NCBI RefSeq assembly: GCF_964204645.1
Contig: NC_134036.1
Coordinates: 310,001 to 374,000 of the forward strand
Direction of reading: 5' to 3'
DNA from: Tubulanus polymorphus
Taxonomy: Eukaryota; Nemertea; Palaeonemertea; Tubulaniformes; Tubulanidae
DNA: 64,000 bases
Shown: positions 22,854-32,607 of the stretch, one piece after another
Position numbering within the stretch: the stretch's first letter is position 1
How the letters are laid out: every line of letters starts with the position of its first letter
Made by a program: the position numbers and the translations under genes
The notes under the pieces: model-generated
Told to the model about the DNA's origin: nothing
The model's database searches: none
The model's input: the letters and a program-made list of their open reading frames with translations, nothing else

Positions 22854-24842
22854 TTATTGATTATTGATGAGTTCAGGCTGCTGATCTTCTGCCGCGATAT
22901 CGTTGGAAGTGTTGTTGTTATCTTGTTCCGCGTCGAGTTCGTCACTGAGCTGCTGACTACTAGAGGGAGCCACTGGTTCGTCATCAGTAGTGAGATCGTC
23001 GTCATGTGAATCAGATTCTCCTCCGTTGTGAGGCTCGTCGCTAGTAACGCGAGGCTCGTCGTGAGGCTCAACGCTAGGTTCCTCGTGAGGCTCGTCGCTA
23101 GGTTCCCCGTGAGGCTCGTCGCTAGGTTCCTCGCGAGGCTGCTGTTTCGGAGGTCGCCCTCTTTTACGTTTCAACTCGGGCGATTTCTTCGCGACTTTGA
23201 CATCGCTTTCGGCGCCATCTATCTGCGCTATCGAATATTTACGAGGCCGTCCTCTACCTCGTTTAACCTTCTGATCCTCACCGTCCATCGGCGTCCCCGC
23301 GACCTCGACTCGAGGTTTACGAGGTCGACCTCTCTTTTTCTTCGGCGTTTTTCGAGGCGATCTTTCGTAATCGCTGCACTCGTCCGACTCGGATACGGTT
23401 GATTGGTTACTAAATGACTTGGATACCAGTTTGGAAAGCTCTATATCTATAGGTATCGCCTCCGTATCGCTATAAACAGCAATCTCTTCATCCATCCCCT
23501 CATCAGTTTCATCTTCAGTTTTATTCTCGTTGTTTGACGATGTCGAGTTTTCACTGGATTCCGGTTTTAAATTCAGTATGATGTCGGCGCTTGTGTTCAT
23601 TACGTTCAGTAACGACGTCTCGTCGCTCGAGTCCACCGGAACTATCTTCATATCGGTCTCTTCACTCTCCTCCTCGCCGCTGCTGCTTTCCTCATCACTC
23701 ACATCGTCGTCATTTTCTACGTAAGATGTATTCAGATCGCTACAGCGTCGTGGCAATCGTCGGTCTGTATTTCTGCCGGTAGATGGCGCCGGTATTTTTC
23801 TAGGTCGTCCTGGCTGGCGGTGGTGCCTATGTTTTCTCAATATGTCGCATTGATACGTGTGATATCCGGATCCACGTGGATCGAAGTGTTTCCACTTTTT
23901 ACCGGCAAATTTTATGATCAATTTCATTTTGCGTATTTTATGATATTCACCTTCATTAATCCGCGTCTGCTCTTCTCCCACTTCCTTCTTGCGATATTTC
24001 TTCGGCCGTCCAAGTTTCTTTTTTCCGTTGGTTACGATCTTCGGAGGACGTCCACGTTTTCTGATTGTTACCTCTTCGTCGCTCGTCATTCGTTCCATAT
24101 TTTCGTGTTTTATTTTCGGCGGGCGTCCGCGCGGTTTCTTCGCTATTTCACCGTTTCCAGGTTTTTCCTCGACCCCTGCGGGTGCTGGTTTTTCCTCGAC
24201 CCCCGACCCTGTTGATGCGACTATTTTTCGAGGGCGGCCTCGCGGTTTTTTCCCTATTTCACCATTTCCAGGTTTTTCCTCGACCCCTGACAGTGCTGCT
24301 TTTTCCTCAACCCCCATCACTGTTGGTACTACTATTTTTCGAGGGCGACCTCGCGGTTTCTTCACTATTTCACCATTTCCCGGTTTTTCCTCGACCCCTG
24401 CCGCCGGTGGTGTATCCTCGACCCCTGACAGTGCTGCTTTTTCCTCGACCCCCATCACTAATGGTACTACTATTTTTCGAGGGCGACCTCGTGATTTTTT
24501 CAGTTTCACATCCGTACCGTCGCCGTCAATTTGCGGATTCAGTATCCTACCGGTTCTAATTGTTGAATCGTTTAAAATGAACTCATTTTCGACGTCGTAG
24601 AAACATTCCTCGACAGCGCCCCCTACAACGACTACTTCAGGCTGTTTTTTCGGGCGGCCTCGTTTTGGTTTAGAGACGGCGGCCTCGTTGTCAATTACTT
24701 TGCAAGGTCTACCCCGTTTTTTCTTCACGGTGGCGCCATCTGTATCGACAGATGCTGTCTCGTTTTTTTGTTCCGGTTCTGTAACGATAAAACAGGGATT
24801 ATTGGTTGAGATTTCCTCTACTAGGGGTCTCTCACTTGCCAT
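22854..24842 (-). CDS. Multi-AT-hook chromatin-type protein
   Basis: One uninterrupted exon of about 662 codons from the ATG at 24842 (good context, G at -3 and +4) to TAA at 22854. At least twelve AT-hook cores are visible: RGRPCK, RGRPKK, RGRPRKIVV (two), RGRPRKIVA, RGRPPKIKH, RGRPPKIV, LGRPKKY, PGRPRKIP, RGRPRKPR, RGRPRKYS and RGRPPKQ. Four or five of them sit in an internal repeat built on GVEEKPGNGEIxKKPRGRPR. Between hooks are acidic/serine-rich segments. Near the C-terminus is an SDEPHxEP repeat. A short basic histidine-rich patch (YHTYQCDILRKHRHH) stands alone mid-protein. AT-hooks bind the minor groove of AT-rich DNA, so a nuclear architectural role is inferred. I cannot name an orthologue because the rest is low complexity. 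An in-frame ATG at 24902 would add 20 residues but has poor context. Confidence 0.8.
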   Translation of the reverse strand: MASERPLVEEISTNNPCFIVTEPEQKNETASVDTDGATVKKKRGRPCKVIDNEAAVSKPKRGRPKKQPEVVVVGGAVEECFYDVENEFILNDSTIRTGRILNPQIDGDGTDVKLKKSRGRPRKIVVPLVMGVEEKAALSGVEDTPPAAGVEEKPGNGEIVKKPRGRPRKIVVPTVMGVEEKAALSGVEEKPGNGEIGKKPRGRPRKIVASTGSGVEEKPAPAGVEEKPGNGEIAKKPRGRPPKIKHENMERMTSDEEVTIRKRGRPPKIVTNGKKKLGRPKKYRKKEVGEEQTRINEGEYHKIRKMKLIIKFAGKKWKHFDPRGSGYHTYQCDILRKHRHHRQPGRPRKIPAPSTGRNTDRRLPRRCSDLNTSYVENDDDVSDEESSSGEEESEETDMKIVPVDSSDETSLLNVMNTSADIILNLKPESSENSTSSNNENKTEDETDEGMDEEIAVYSDTEAIPIDIELSKLVSKSFSNQSTVSESDECSDYERSPRKTPKKKRGRPRKPRVEVAGTPMDGEDQKVKRGRGRPRKYSIAQIDGAESDVKVAKKSPELKRKRGRPPKQQPREEPSDEPHGEPSDEPHEEPSVEPHDEPRVTSDEPHNGGESDSHDDDLTTDDEPVAPSSSQQLSDELDAEQDNNNTSNDIAAEDQQPELINNQ

Positions 24843-24948
24843 TACTGTTCCCCTGCTGGTCCCTCCTCCAGCTGCCCTCCTCAGACCTACCTGAAATCGC
24901 ATCAATAGTTTGAAGATCCTGTATTACTGTCTCCACTTTATCAGCCAT
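24832..24948 (-). CDS. 38-codon upstream frame overlapping the AT-hook start
   Basis: Frame starting MADKVETVIQDLQTIDAIS from a strong-context ATG (24948), just after a splice acceptor (ttttcag) and ending in TGA at 24834-24832. That TGA overlaps the AT-hook ATG (24842) in a different frame. It may be a regulatory uORF permitting reinitiation. Alternatively it is a genuine N-terminus spliced elsewhere, since a donor-like TCAG|GTAGGT lies within it. The sequence alone does not decide. Confidence 0.35.
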   Translation of the reverse strand: MADKVETVIQDLQTIDAISGRSEEGSWRRDQQGNSNGK

Positions 24949-24959
24949 CGCCTGAAAAT

Positions 24960-26538
24960 GACAAGAAAATAAAATATAGTTTCAAACAACATTAAACACC
25001 GCGCAGGTCTTCCTAGTTACCGAGATGACACAATTTACAGAGATGAACAGACATGAAGTAAAGCATTTTCGTTAATTTCTTAACCGTTTTAACAGTGAGA
25101 TTCAGGAGAGAGGAACTGTAATCTGTAATTAGGATACTGAACAACGCAGTTTGGCACATTCACCCTCTCACAACGACTCGTCACAATAAATAGATCATTA
25201 TTGTCGATGATAGTAGTGAATGAATAAACCAATATCAATGATCAACCTCAGTGGCCAGCATCCCTGTGGTCTGTGGACCCTAAAACCCCCTAACTAAAGG
25301 TCGGTGGGGACATAGGCATAGGCATATTATACGAGCTAATTTTTTCGTAATTTCGACTTTTTGTGTGGAATTTCGACATAATTTTCGCCGAAATTATGTC
25401 GTATGTCACTAAGGGGCTTCCGTACCCTAAAGACGCGGGAACGGTACACCCCGGCCTCCTCTCCTCGGAGTCATTTCGCTTAATCTTTCTTTCTTCTTCG
25501 ATTGTGACAGAGACCCCGGTGATGATTGGAAACCGATCCCGATTTCATATTCACCTGTTTTTTATACTCGAAATGAGTCTTTTTCCTCTCGTTTTACCGG
25601 GGCTTATACACTGCGCGCGCGCGTTCACAAATATCAAAATTCGGCTTACAATCGGCTAACAAAAAAGCCCATTGATTGATCACTTTTATTAAGTATGGCG
25701 GAAGCGGAATGTGAACCGGACAACGCGTCCGGTTCAGGTTACAGTTCGTATCGAGTTACGCGCGCGCGTTGTTTGAAGGTCGTCGAGCGGAGAACTGTCA
25801 AATGGCCCAGTTGTCAAAATACGGTCACATCACGATAATCGATGTACATCGACGATACAATAAGATTCATATTGAAACTAACCCTTTCCTTTTTGTCCTA
25901 TATTGATATTACCCACTTATTGCCCTACCAATTCTTTTGTCGCCATATTTTGCGCCTGTAGAATGTTGGAACAAGAAGAGAGTCGGAACTTCATCCACCA
26001 AGCCCCAGAAGTTGAAAAGGCAAAAAGCAGCTTTGACTTAAACGCCCGCTATTCTATACCATAGATTTATGTAGGCCTATACGTGAATATCAAATGATAC
26101 ATCACATCATGGGCTCTAACATGTTTTAAATAAAAGCTGTACTACTTGAACTTGATATCACACTTATCAGTTCTCAATCTCTTACATAAACAAGTGACAA
26201 ATCATGTGATAACTTGTAGCAATTCATTAAGTGTTTACCACTGATTGTACTGTAATGATATCTATAGCTATCCATGTAAATATATTCAATACTCAAGGTT
26301 GGGCTTGGATGTTGATCTAGATTATATCGGTACTCACGAGATCATTCATAAACTATACTCAGATCCTGGTAAATACTAAATGTCTAATAGAGATCTTAAT
26401 TTGCGACTATCTGGATTAGGGTCGATTCATAGTTGAAATCATACTTTGTTTTTGTTGTGTTTTTGACAGGAATTGATTTCAAGAAATTGTGGTATTTTTT
26501 CTAATGAATTCTGATTCTTCGAGGAATTGAACTTCGAA
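24960..26538. other. SLC2A: Divergent promoter interval between the AT-hook and GLUT genes
   Basis: This separates two divergently transcribed genes and should contain both promoters and untranslated exons. CG-rich GCGCGCGCG tracts at about 25614-25624 and 25760-25769 mark a likely promoter core. A plausible acceptor (tttttgacag, ending about 26469) precedes the GLUT start exon. A 47-codon plus-strand frame from an ATG at 25695 has no recognisable features and is not called. Confidence 0.4.
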
Positions 26539-29500
26539 ATGACGTCTGCAAGCGAGGAAAGACTGACTCCGAAAAAACCGGTAATATTTACAATTAATTA
26601 ATCGCCCGTTATAAGAAAAAAAACGATTCATCAAATTCAGTAATCGTTGTTGGTAAGCTTTTATAACTGGTTTGTGAAAATATCCGATCGCGAAACTAAA
26701 CCACAGACAGGTTACTGATTGTCAATTTAGTTGCTTATGTTTAACACTTTGAGAGCCGCTATTTATCTTTGATTGTTTAGGGTTTGACGGGGATGCTGGT
26801 TTTGTCAATATTTGGCGCTATTTGGGGTGCGTTTGAATTCGGTTTCAACACGGGTGTCATCAACGCTCCTGAGAAAGTGAGTTGAACATGATTTTTCCGA
26901 TAGAAGAATTCTGCGCTGTGATTTGGAATTTCTGACACTATATTCTGTTACATTACCAGGTAATAACAGTATTTCTGAATGAAACTCAATACGCTCGGAC
27001 TGGCGCTCCATTCACTCAATCACAAATTACTATCGTATGGTCGATTGTGGTGAGTGCTTTCGCCGTAGGAGGGATGTTTGGAGGAGTGTCCGCCGGATGG
27101 TGGGGTGACAGATTTGGAAGGTAAGTTAACCGTCCCTTGAGACAGTGACTGTGTCGATAATGTAGTCTAGAAATGTCCTTGTTCAGGATCCAGTTCCAAT
27201 AGCTTCAATAAGTCTCGTCTGGTTACATACAGAATTGTAAATTCAGTTACTGGTAAGAATCAACTGATATAATGTTTAGGTAGGAGATATTTATGGAAGT
27301 ATTCATAACATTTAACATTTAGAAACATACAAGAGGCTTATTATGAAGAATAAATGTTGACAACATAGAAGTGGGTCATGATAACTGTGGAACTGTGATC
27401 ACTTTGCAGAACTGGGTTGTGATCAATGTGGAACTGTGATCACTGTGTGGAACTGGGTTGTGATCAATGTGTGGAACTGTGATCACTGTGTGGAACTGGG
27501 TTGTGATCAATGTGTGGAACTGTGATCACTGTGTGGAACTGAGTTGTGATCAATGTGTTGAACTGTGATCACTGTGTGGAACTGGGTTGTGATCAATGTG
27601 TGGAACTGTGATCACTGTGTGGAACTGGGTTGTGATCAATGTGTGGAACTGTGATCACTGTGTGGAACTGAGTTGCGATCACTGTATCGTTATCTATTTC
27701 AGAAAGAAGGCGATGTTAATCTGTAATGTATTCTGTATAACGGCTGCTCTGTTGATGGGTCTTTCAAAAAAAGCAGGATCTTTCGAAATGTTGATCATCG
27801 GACGTTTGATCATCGGTTTCGGAAGCGGTGAGTGCTCTTTCTATTTCATTGAGAAATCTGAAATACTGATGAGTTTTAGATAATGATTGATCTAGCGATG
27901 AATTATTTCAGGTATTTATACCGGTTTAACTCCGCTGTATCTGACCGAGGTTGCGCCGGTGAAGTTACGCGGCGCTCTGGGAACCGTTAACCAGCTCGGA
28001 GTTACGATAGCGTTGCTTGTATCACAAGTATTAGGTATTGAGAACGTCCTCGGAACCGCCACCGGCTGGCCGATATTACTAGGTATTTGTGCATTGATTT
28101 CTACCGCGAAAAGTGAAGCGAACAAGTCGAAAACGATTCAATATCTCGCCGGTTCTGTTGCGGTTATTTTCAGGTTTAGCCGGAGTTCCTTGTCTGATAC
28201 AGTTGATAGTTTTACCGTTTTGTCCTGAGAGTCCGCGTTATCTGATCATAACGAGAGGTTTAGACGACGAAGGGAGGCAAGGTATCGGTCACAATTCAAT
28301 GCCATTTATAATATGTCAGAATTCAGTGCCATTTAAAATATGTTGGAATTCTGTGCCATTTAAAATATGTCAGAATTCAATGCCATTTAAAATGTGTCAG
28401 AATTCAACTTAAACCGAAACCGAATCCAACTTATGAAAATATACCGGGATCTTTTGTTAGTTATAACTGGATCTTTTGTTAGTTATAACTGGATCTTTTG
28501 TTAGTTATAACTGGATCTTTTTTTGAAATCTTATTTTTACGAAACGTTGAATTGATTTTCTATTTTCAGCGTTAGTAAAACTACGAGGAAGTCTCGACGT
28601 TCAAGAGGAAGTCGACGAAATGAAAAAAGAAGCGGAAATTCAACGAAGCGAACCTAAAGTAAAACTTCATCGTTTCCATCCGTCTCGAGACTCTGCAACT
28701 CGCGTTATAAGTTTATTATTATTTCTAGGTTTCAGTTTTGTCGTTGTTTAAGTCGTCTGCTCTTCGCACGCCGCTCGTTATCAGTATCGTCATGCATTTA
28801 TCGCAACAATTATCCGGTATCAACGCTGTAAGTATCAACAGTCGTTCTACCTGCAGACGCTGTATCGGCTGAGAGCTGTTTAGCAGGTGGCGCCACTGAC
28901 CTCCAAGAAAACTCAGGGAATCGGAAAAATCTAGAAAAAAATCAGGGGATTCGACAAATTTTACCAAAAACCTGGAAAAATTAATAAATTGTAACATTGT
29001 AAACCTAGAAATATTTCTTATTCATTCAGGGGAATCACATGGAAAACCTCTGGGAATTTGTAAATGAGCGGAAAGTGGCCGCCCTGTTCAGCTTAACAGC
29101 TATCAGCTCTTAAACCCATCTTTCTTTAGTTTATTCAGTTCTATTTAGGATTAGTATTTGTTTGTATCTGCACACAACATACACATGTTTATATCATCAA
29201 TCAATTAATGTCGACAGTTTAATGAGAATGATAATTAATACTGTCACAGTTAATCACACGACTGTGGTTTTGTATCCGTAGGTTTTTTACTATTCGCAAA
29301 GTATATTTGAAAGCGCCGGTCTCTCGCCTACGAACGCCGGATACGCAACAATCGGTGTCGGGTGTATAATGGTCGTTATGACGATAGTATCGATACCGTT
29401 AATGGACCGAGCGGGCAGACGCACGCTACATTTAACCGGTCTTTCCGGAATGTTTATATTCAGTATCGTCATGACGTTAATGCTGGCTCTAAAGGTACGG

Positions 29501-30376
29501 TTCTATTATTGATGATGTCATAGGTCGGTTGTCATGGAGACATCGATGATGTCATTGGGTGATTGTAATGGAGGCAGCCATTTCACCAATTTGTGTGATA
29601 TATTTCAGGGTTATGTGGAATGGTTTAAGATTGCTAGTGTTGTAGCTGCGTTGTGTTACGTCGTGTTCTTCGCGTTGGGCCCGGGCTCGATACCGTGGAT
29701 GATAGTAGCAGAGTTATTCTCTCAAGGCCCGCGGGCTGCGGCTATAAGTATCGGAGTACTGGTCAACTGGTTGTCTAACTTCATCGTCGGTTTGAGTTTT
29801 AAACCGCTTAAAGAGGTATCAAAAATCAAATTTTCAGTTGTCACATTTACTGAAGTCATCTCTATTTTTGAGTCTCAATTTGTTTTTCTAATTCAATTTA
29901 CTAAGTGAAAGTCACTAAATAAGTCATCATTTGGATAAGTCAATTAACATTATGCTTAGCCCAAATACCAAATTTTGTTACAGTCCCCTGAGGAACAATG
30001 GCTAGATATTGGACTACAATATAACGATCATGGTCACAATGATTGATCTTTATCAGATTAAATCTGATTTTGAACTGTGTCTCTATTTCAGGATGTTCTT
30101 CACGATTACTGCTTCATTCCGTTCAGCGTTTTGTTGCTGATTTTCGGCGTGTTCATTTATTTCAAACTTCCCGAAACGAAGAATCGAACCATCGAAGAAA
30201 TCACCGATTTATTCCGCAAGAATTCGCGCCGAGCGTCGTCGAGGTCGTCGTCGGGGGTAATGCCCGTTTCATATAAATCTAAATCGAGTGATAATATCCA
30301 GGAAGAACAAGTTAAAATCCAGGAACCCGACGATGAACTTTATCAGTTCCAGGAAAGCGGGGAACAAAACAAATAA
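26539..30376 (+). CDS. SLC2A: Facilitative glucose transporter, class I GLUT (SLC2A1-4-like)
   Basis: Plasma-membrane hexose uniporter of the major facilitator superfamily, 531 residues in eleven phase-consistent exons: 26539-26580, 26781-26876, 26960-27120, 27703-27827, 27912-28082, 28174-28281, 28570-28658, 28729-28827, 29282-29494, 29609-29815 and 30092-30376. Twelve membrane segments are present. Hallmarks in order: NET glycosylation sequon in the first outer loop, DRFGRKK after helix 2, [21 protein letters not shown], the [16 protein letters not shown] helix-7 block, [29 protein letters not shown] and PETKNRT. The QLS motif in helix 7 is typical of glucose-selecting class I members rather than fructose carriers. 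The C-terminal tail is long, serine/arginine-rich then acidic, and differs from vertebrate GLUTs. Class is firm; which paralogue is not. AATAAA lies at 30602. Confidence 0.93.
27375..27690. repeat. GTGGAACTG(GG)TTGTGATCAATGTGT minisatellite in GLUT intron 3
   Basis: About ten to eleven alternating units of gtggaactgtgatcactgtgtggaactgggttgtgatcaat occupy about 300 bp directly before the exon 4 acceptor. The unit repeats the TGTGGAACTG word of foldback family E. Confidence 0.85.
28290..28530. repeat. Two adjacent short tandem arrays in GLUT intron 6
   Basis: First, about four to five copies of a 29-bp unit (gaattcaatgccatttaaaatatgtca) at about 28295-28408. Then four copies of a 23-bp unit (actggatcttttgttagttata) at about 28440-28520. 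Confidence 0.8.
28880..29095 (+). repeat. Interspersed repeat with CAGGGAA words (reference copy)
   Basis: About 215 bp running from AGGTGGCGCCACTGACC to AAGTGGCCGCCCTG, with recurring atcagggaat / gacaaattttaccaaaaacctgg sequence. Related copies lie at about 41640-42030 (plus), 33660-33920 (reverse), 50290-50540 and 52600-52870, all intronic. I recognise no coding content; class unknown. Confidence 0.6.
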
Positions 30377-30601
30377 GATTCAAAATTCTTTTATATATTT
30401 TTACGCGTAGCAATAATTTAAACGTCACTTGATTGTTGCGTCTTAAATGAAGATATTTACAATTCCAGAAATTGATCTCTAAAATGTTTCGAAAATGATT
30501 TAAAATTCATTCTGTCCTGTTGTTTAAGATTTATTGTAAAGAAATTAATTAATTGGTGCTGCTGAAGATGTTATTTTGTACTGGAGAAACTTTTAAGATG
30601 A

Positions 30602-30607
30602 AATAAA
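30602..30607 (+). terminator. Putative GLUT polyadenylation signal
   Basis: AATAAA 226 bp after the GLUT stop codon, and before a foldback element at 30667. It is the first canonical hexamer downstream of the gene that I noticed. Confidence 0.5.
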
Positions 30608-30666
30608 AGATGTTTACATTCAGATATTGAAATTTTGGTTTTTAGTTCATTATTTGTTTATCATCT

Positions 30667-30795
30667 GGGGCCAGTTGCTCAAAAGTTGGTTAGATTTAAC
30701 CAGTGGATAGTTGACATAGTGACAATCAAAAGCTCATTGTTACTATGGTATTTATCCGCTGGTTATCTTTAACCAACTTTTGAGCAACTGGCCCC
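30667..30795. mobile_element. Foldback element, family A (type copy)
   Basis: 129 bp with near-perfect terminal inverted repeats. It starts GGGGCCAGTTGCTCAAAA and ends TTTTGAGCAACTGGCCCC, with TTGGTTA/TAACCAA continuing the arms and an asymmetric centre (TTACTATGGTATTTATCC). Sibling copies are listed separately at 34703, 50787, 51177, 57882 and 59164. It has no open frame and is classed as MITE-like on structure. Confidence 0.8.
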
Positions 30796-30884
30796 TGGAG
30801 GATAGGTCAGAAGGGAAGGAGCCAAATCAACGGAATATTTGTTTATCATCTGGAGGATCAGTTGAAAGGGACCCAATCAACACA

Positions 30885-31030
30885 TTATCCTACCTGGATC
30901 TCCCCATCATCTCACTGTCTTGGGTTGCATATCTATCTAAAATAGCTCCGTCCTGGGTCGGATATCGATCTGAAATAGCTCTGTCCTGGGTCGGATATCG
31001 ATCTGAAATAGCCCTGTCCTGGGTCAAATA
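30885..31030. repeat. 33-bp tandem repeat (TGTCCTGGGTCGGATATCGA), 4 copies
   Basis: About four copies of a unit that reads ctgtcctgggtcggatatcgatctgaaatagc, downstream of the GLUT gene. The open frame through it (30780-31130) is not a gene. Confidence 0.8.
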
Positions 31031-32607
31031 TCCTTACATCCTAGAATTTTTGAAAATGTACGAAAAATTAAATAATATCGAGAGAAGGATTTACAATGTA
31101 TACGTTTTCGTTTATTATACATTTGTATAGTTTTTCAATTGTTTTATAACATTTTAATATTTACAAAATACACAAAATCAGTGGACAGTGAAAAACACAA
31201 TCAGTTTTTTTTTTTTTTATAATGTCTATATTATATAATATGCAAGCGGTCTAACAATATCCATATTTCACTTTTTGTAAGATATGATCCCCAATAAATA
31301 CTACGCGTCTAAAGTTTTCTTTTTTTAATTCTTTCGAGAAATGAATTGTTTTACTCCGGTAAAAGCGACTAGCAAACATAACAAAACAATTAGAAAATCA
31401 TTCTTCTTCATTATTACAATCGGTACAGACTCAGAACCCGGCGGTCTGAAGTCGTCAAAGTGTTGCGGCGATCATTACAACTGATACAAATGATGACTTA
31501 CACTTTTAGAGTTGAAGAAATGCAAATTGGGACTCAAAATTTTACACATCAATAGATGACTTAATGACTTATGTGATATCTAATCCAAATGACAACTTAT
31601 ACTTAGTGTGTATTTTATATCATTGAATTGGAAATACACAAACTGAGATCTCAAAATAAGAGACCACTTCAGTAATGTGACAATTTAAATCCTAATGACG
31701 ACTTAGACCGAGTGACTGTATTTCATTTATATATTACTCACTTTCTAATCACTTAGATTTAAACTCAACGAAATGATTTTGAATTCTTCAAATTTTAAAT
31801 TCAATAGTGAAAAGCAGTTACTACAATAGTCAACTAAAATACATTATAGAAAACAAATTACTATACAATCGCCCATTACAAACACGGGTTTCAAGATTTC
31901 TTGTTATATCGTAAACTTTGTAACACCGAGTTGAAGCGGAGACAATTCTTTTTATATCATCAGAATATAACATAACTCCACAGTAGACCCTATCTCTCTT
32001 AATGCGGTGTTATTTGAGACTGGTAAAATCCTTAAAATCGCACCAAAACTTTGACAAATAACGGTAGACACTTTATTACTATTAAGGGCGGGGGAGAGGT
32101 GTCTTTCGTAGTAGTTCGAGGAGAGGGCTAGATATGAATAACGGTTTATTTCTAATGAGCATTGTCCATTCACTCTAAAGCAACAGAAACTGAAACACTG
32201 AAGCTGAGTGTATTTTTCACAGTATTGAATGCATAGAGTGGTTCAGGGTTCAGGGTTCAGGATTCAGGATTTCAGTCAGCACCAAAGCAGTGAAAATCAT
32301 TACAAAATTTACTTTACGCGCAAAAGTACAAAATAAAGGTATTACTACAGCGACTTTTAGTAGCACTCGACTGAGTATAGATGGCGAATGAATCGCCGAA
32401 ACTGGTAGAAATGTGTCGCCCTCTAGCGGCAGCGGACGCGCACACACTCTCTCTCTCAGTCTGCGCCCCTGTTTCATTGGAAGATATTTTCAGTAGTCGG
32501 ATATTTTCGAGTATTTCGCGAGCGAGGGGAAGTTTAAGCGTGCGATTCGCCGTTGACGAGACCGACTCGTTTCTGTCGCCCTGGAAACCGAGTAAAACAT
32601 TCGATCA
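31031..32607. other. Convergent 3' flanks of GLUT and tropomodulin
   Basis: This lies between two convergent genes and probably contains the tropomodulin 3' UTR next to 32608. AT-rich with a poly(T) run at about 31207-31218 and a short ggttcagggttcaggatt repeat at about 32240-32270. No exon was recognised. Confidence 0.35.

Noticed and set aside
23028..24600. Plus-strand frames of up to 203 codons opposite the AT-hook gene
   Set aside because: They are antisense shadows of the RGRPRK-rich coding strand and reproduce its internal repeats as FSSTP/PRP motifs.
25695..25838. 47-codon plus-strand frame beginning MAEAECEPDN
   Set aside because: It lies in a CG-rich promoter interval with no recognisable features and no splice partner; likely chance.
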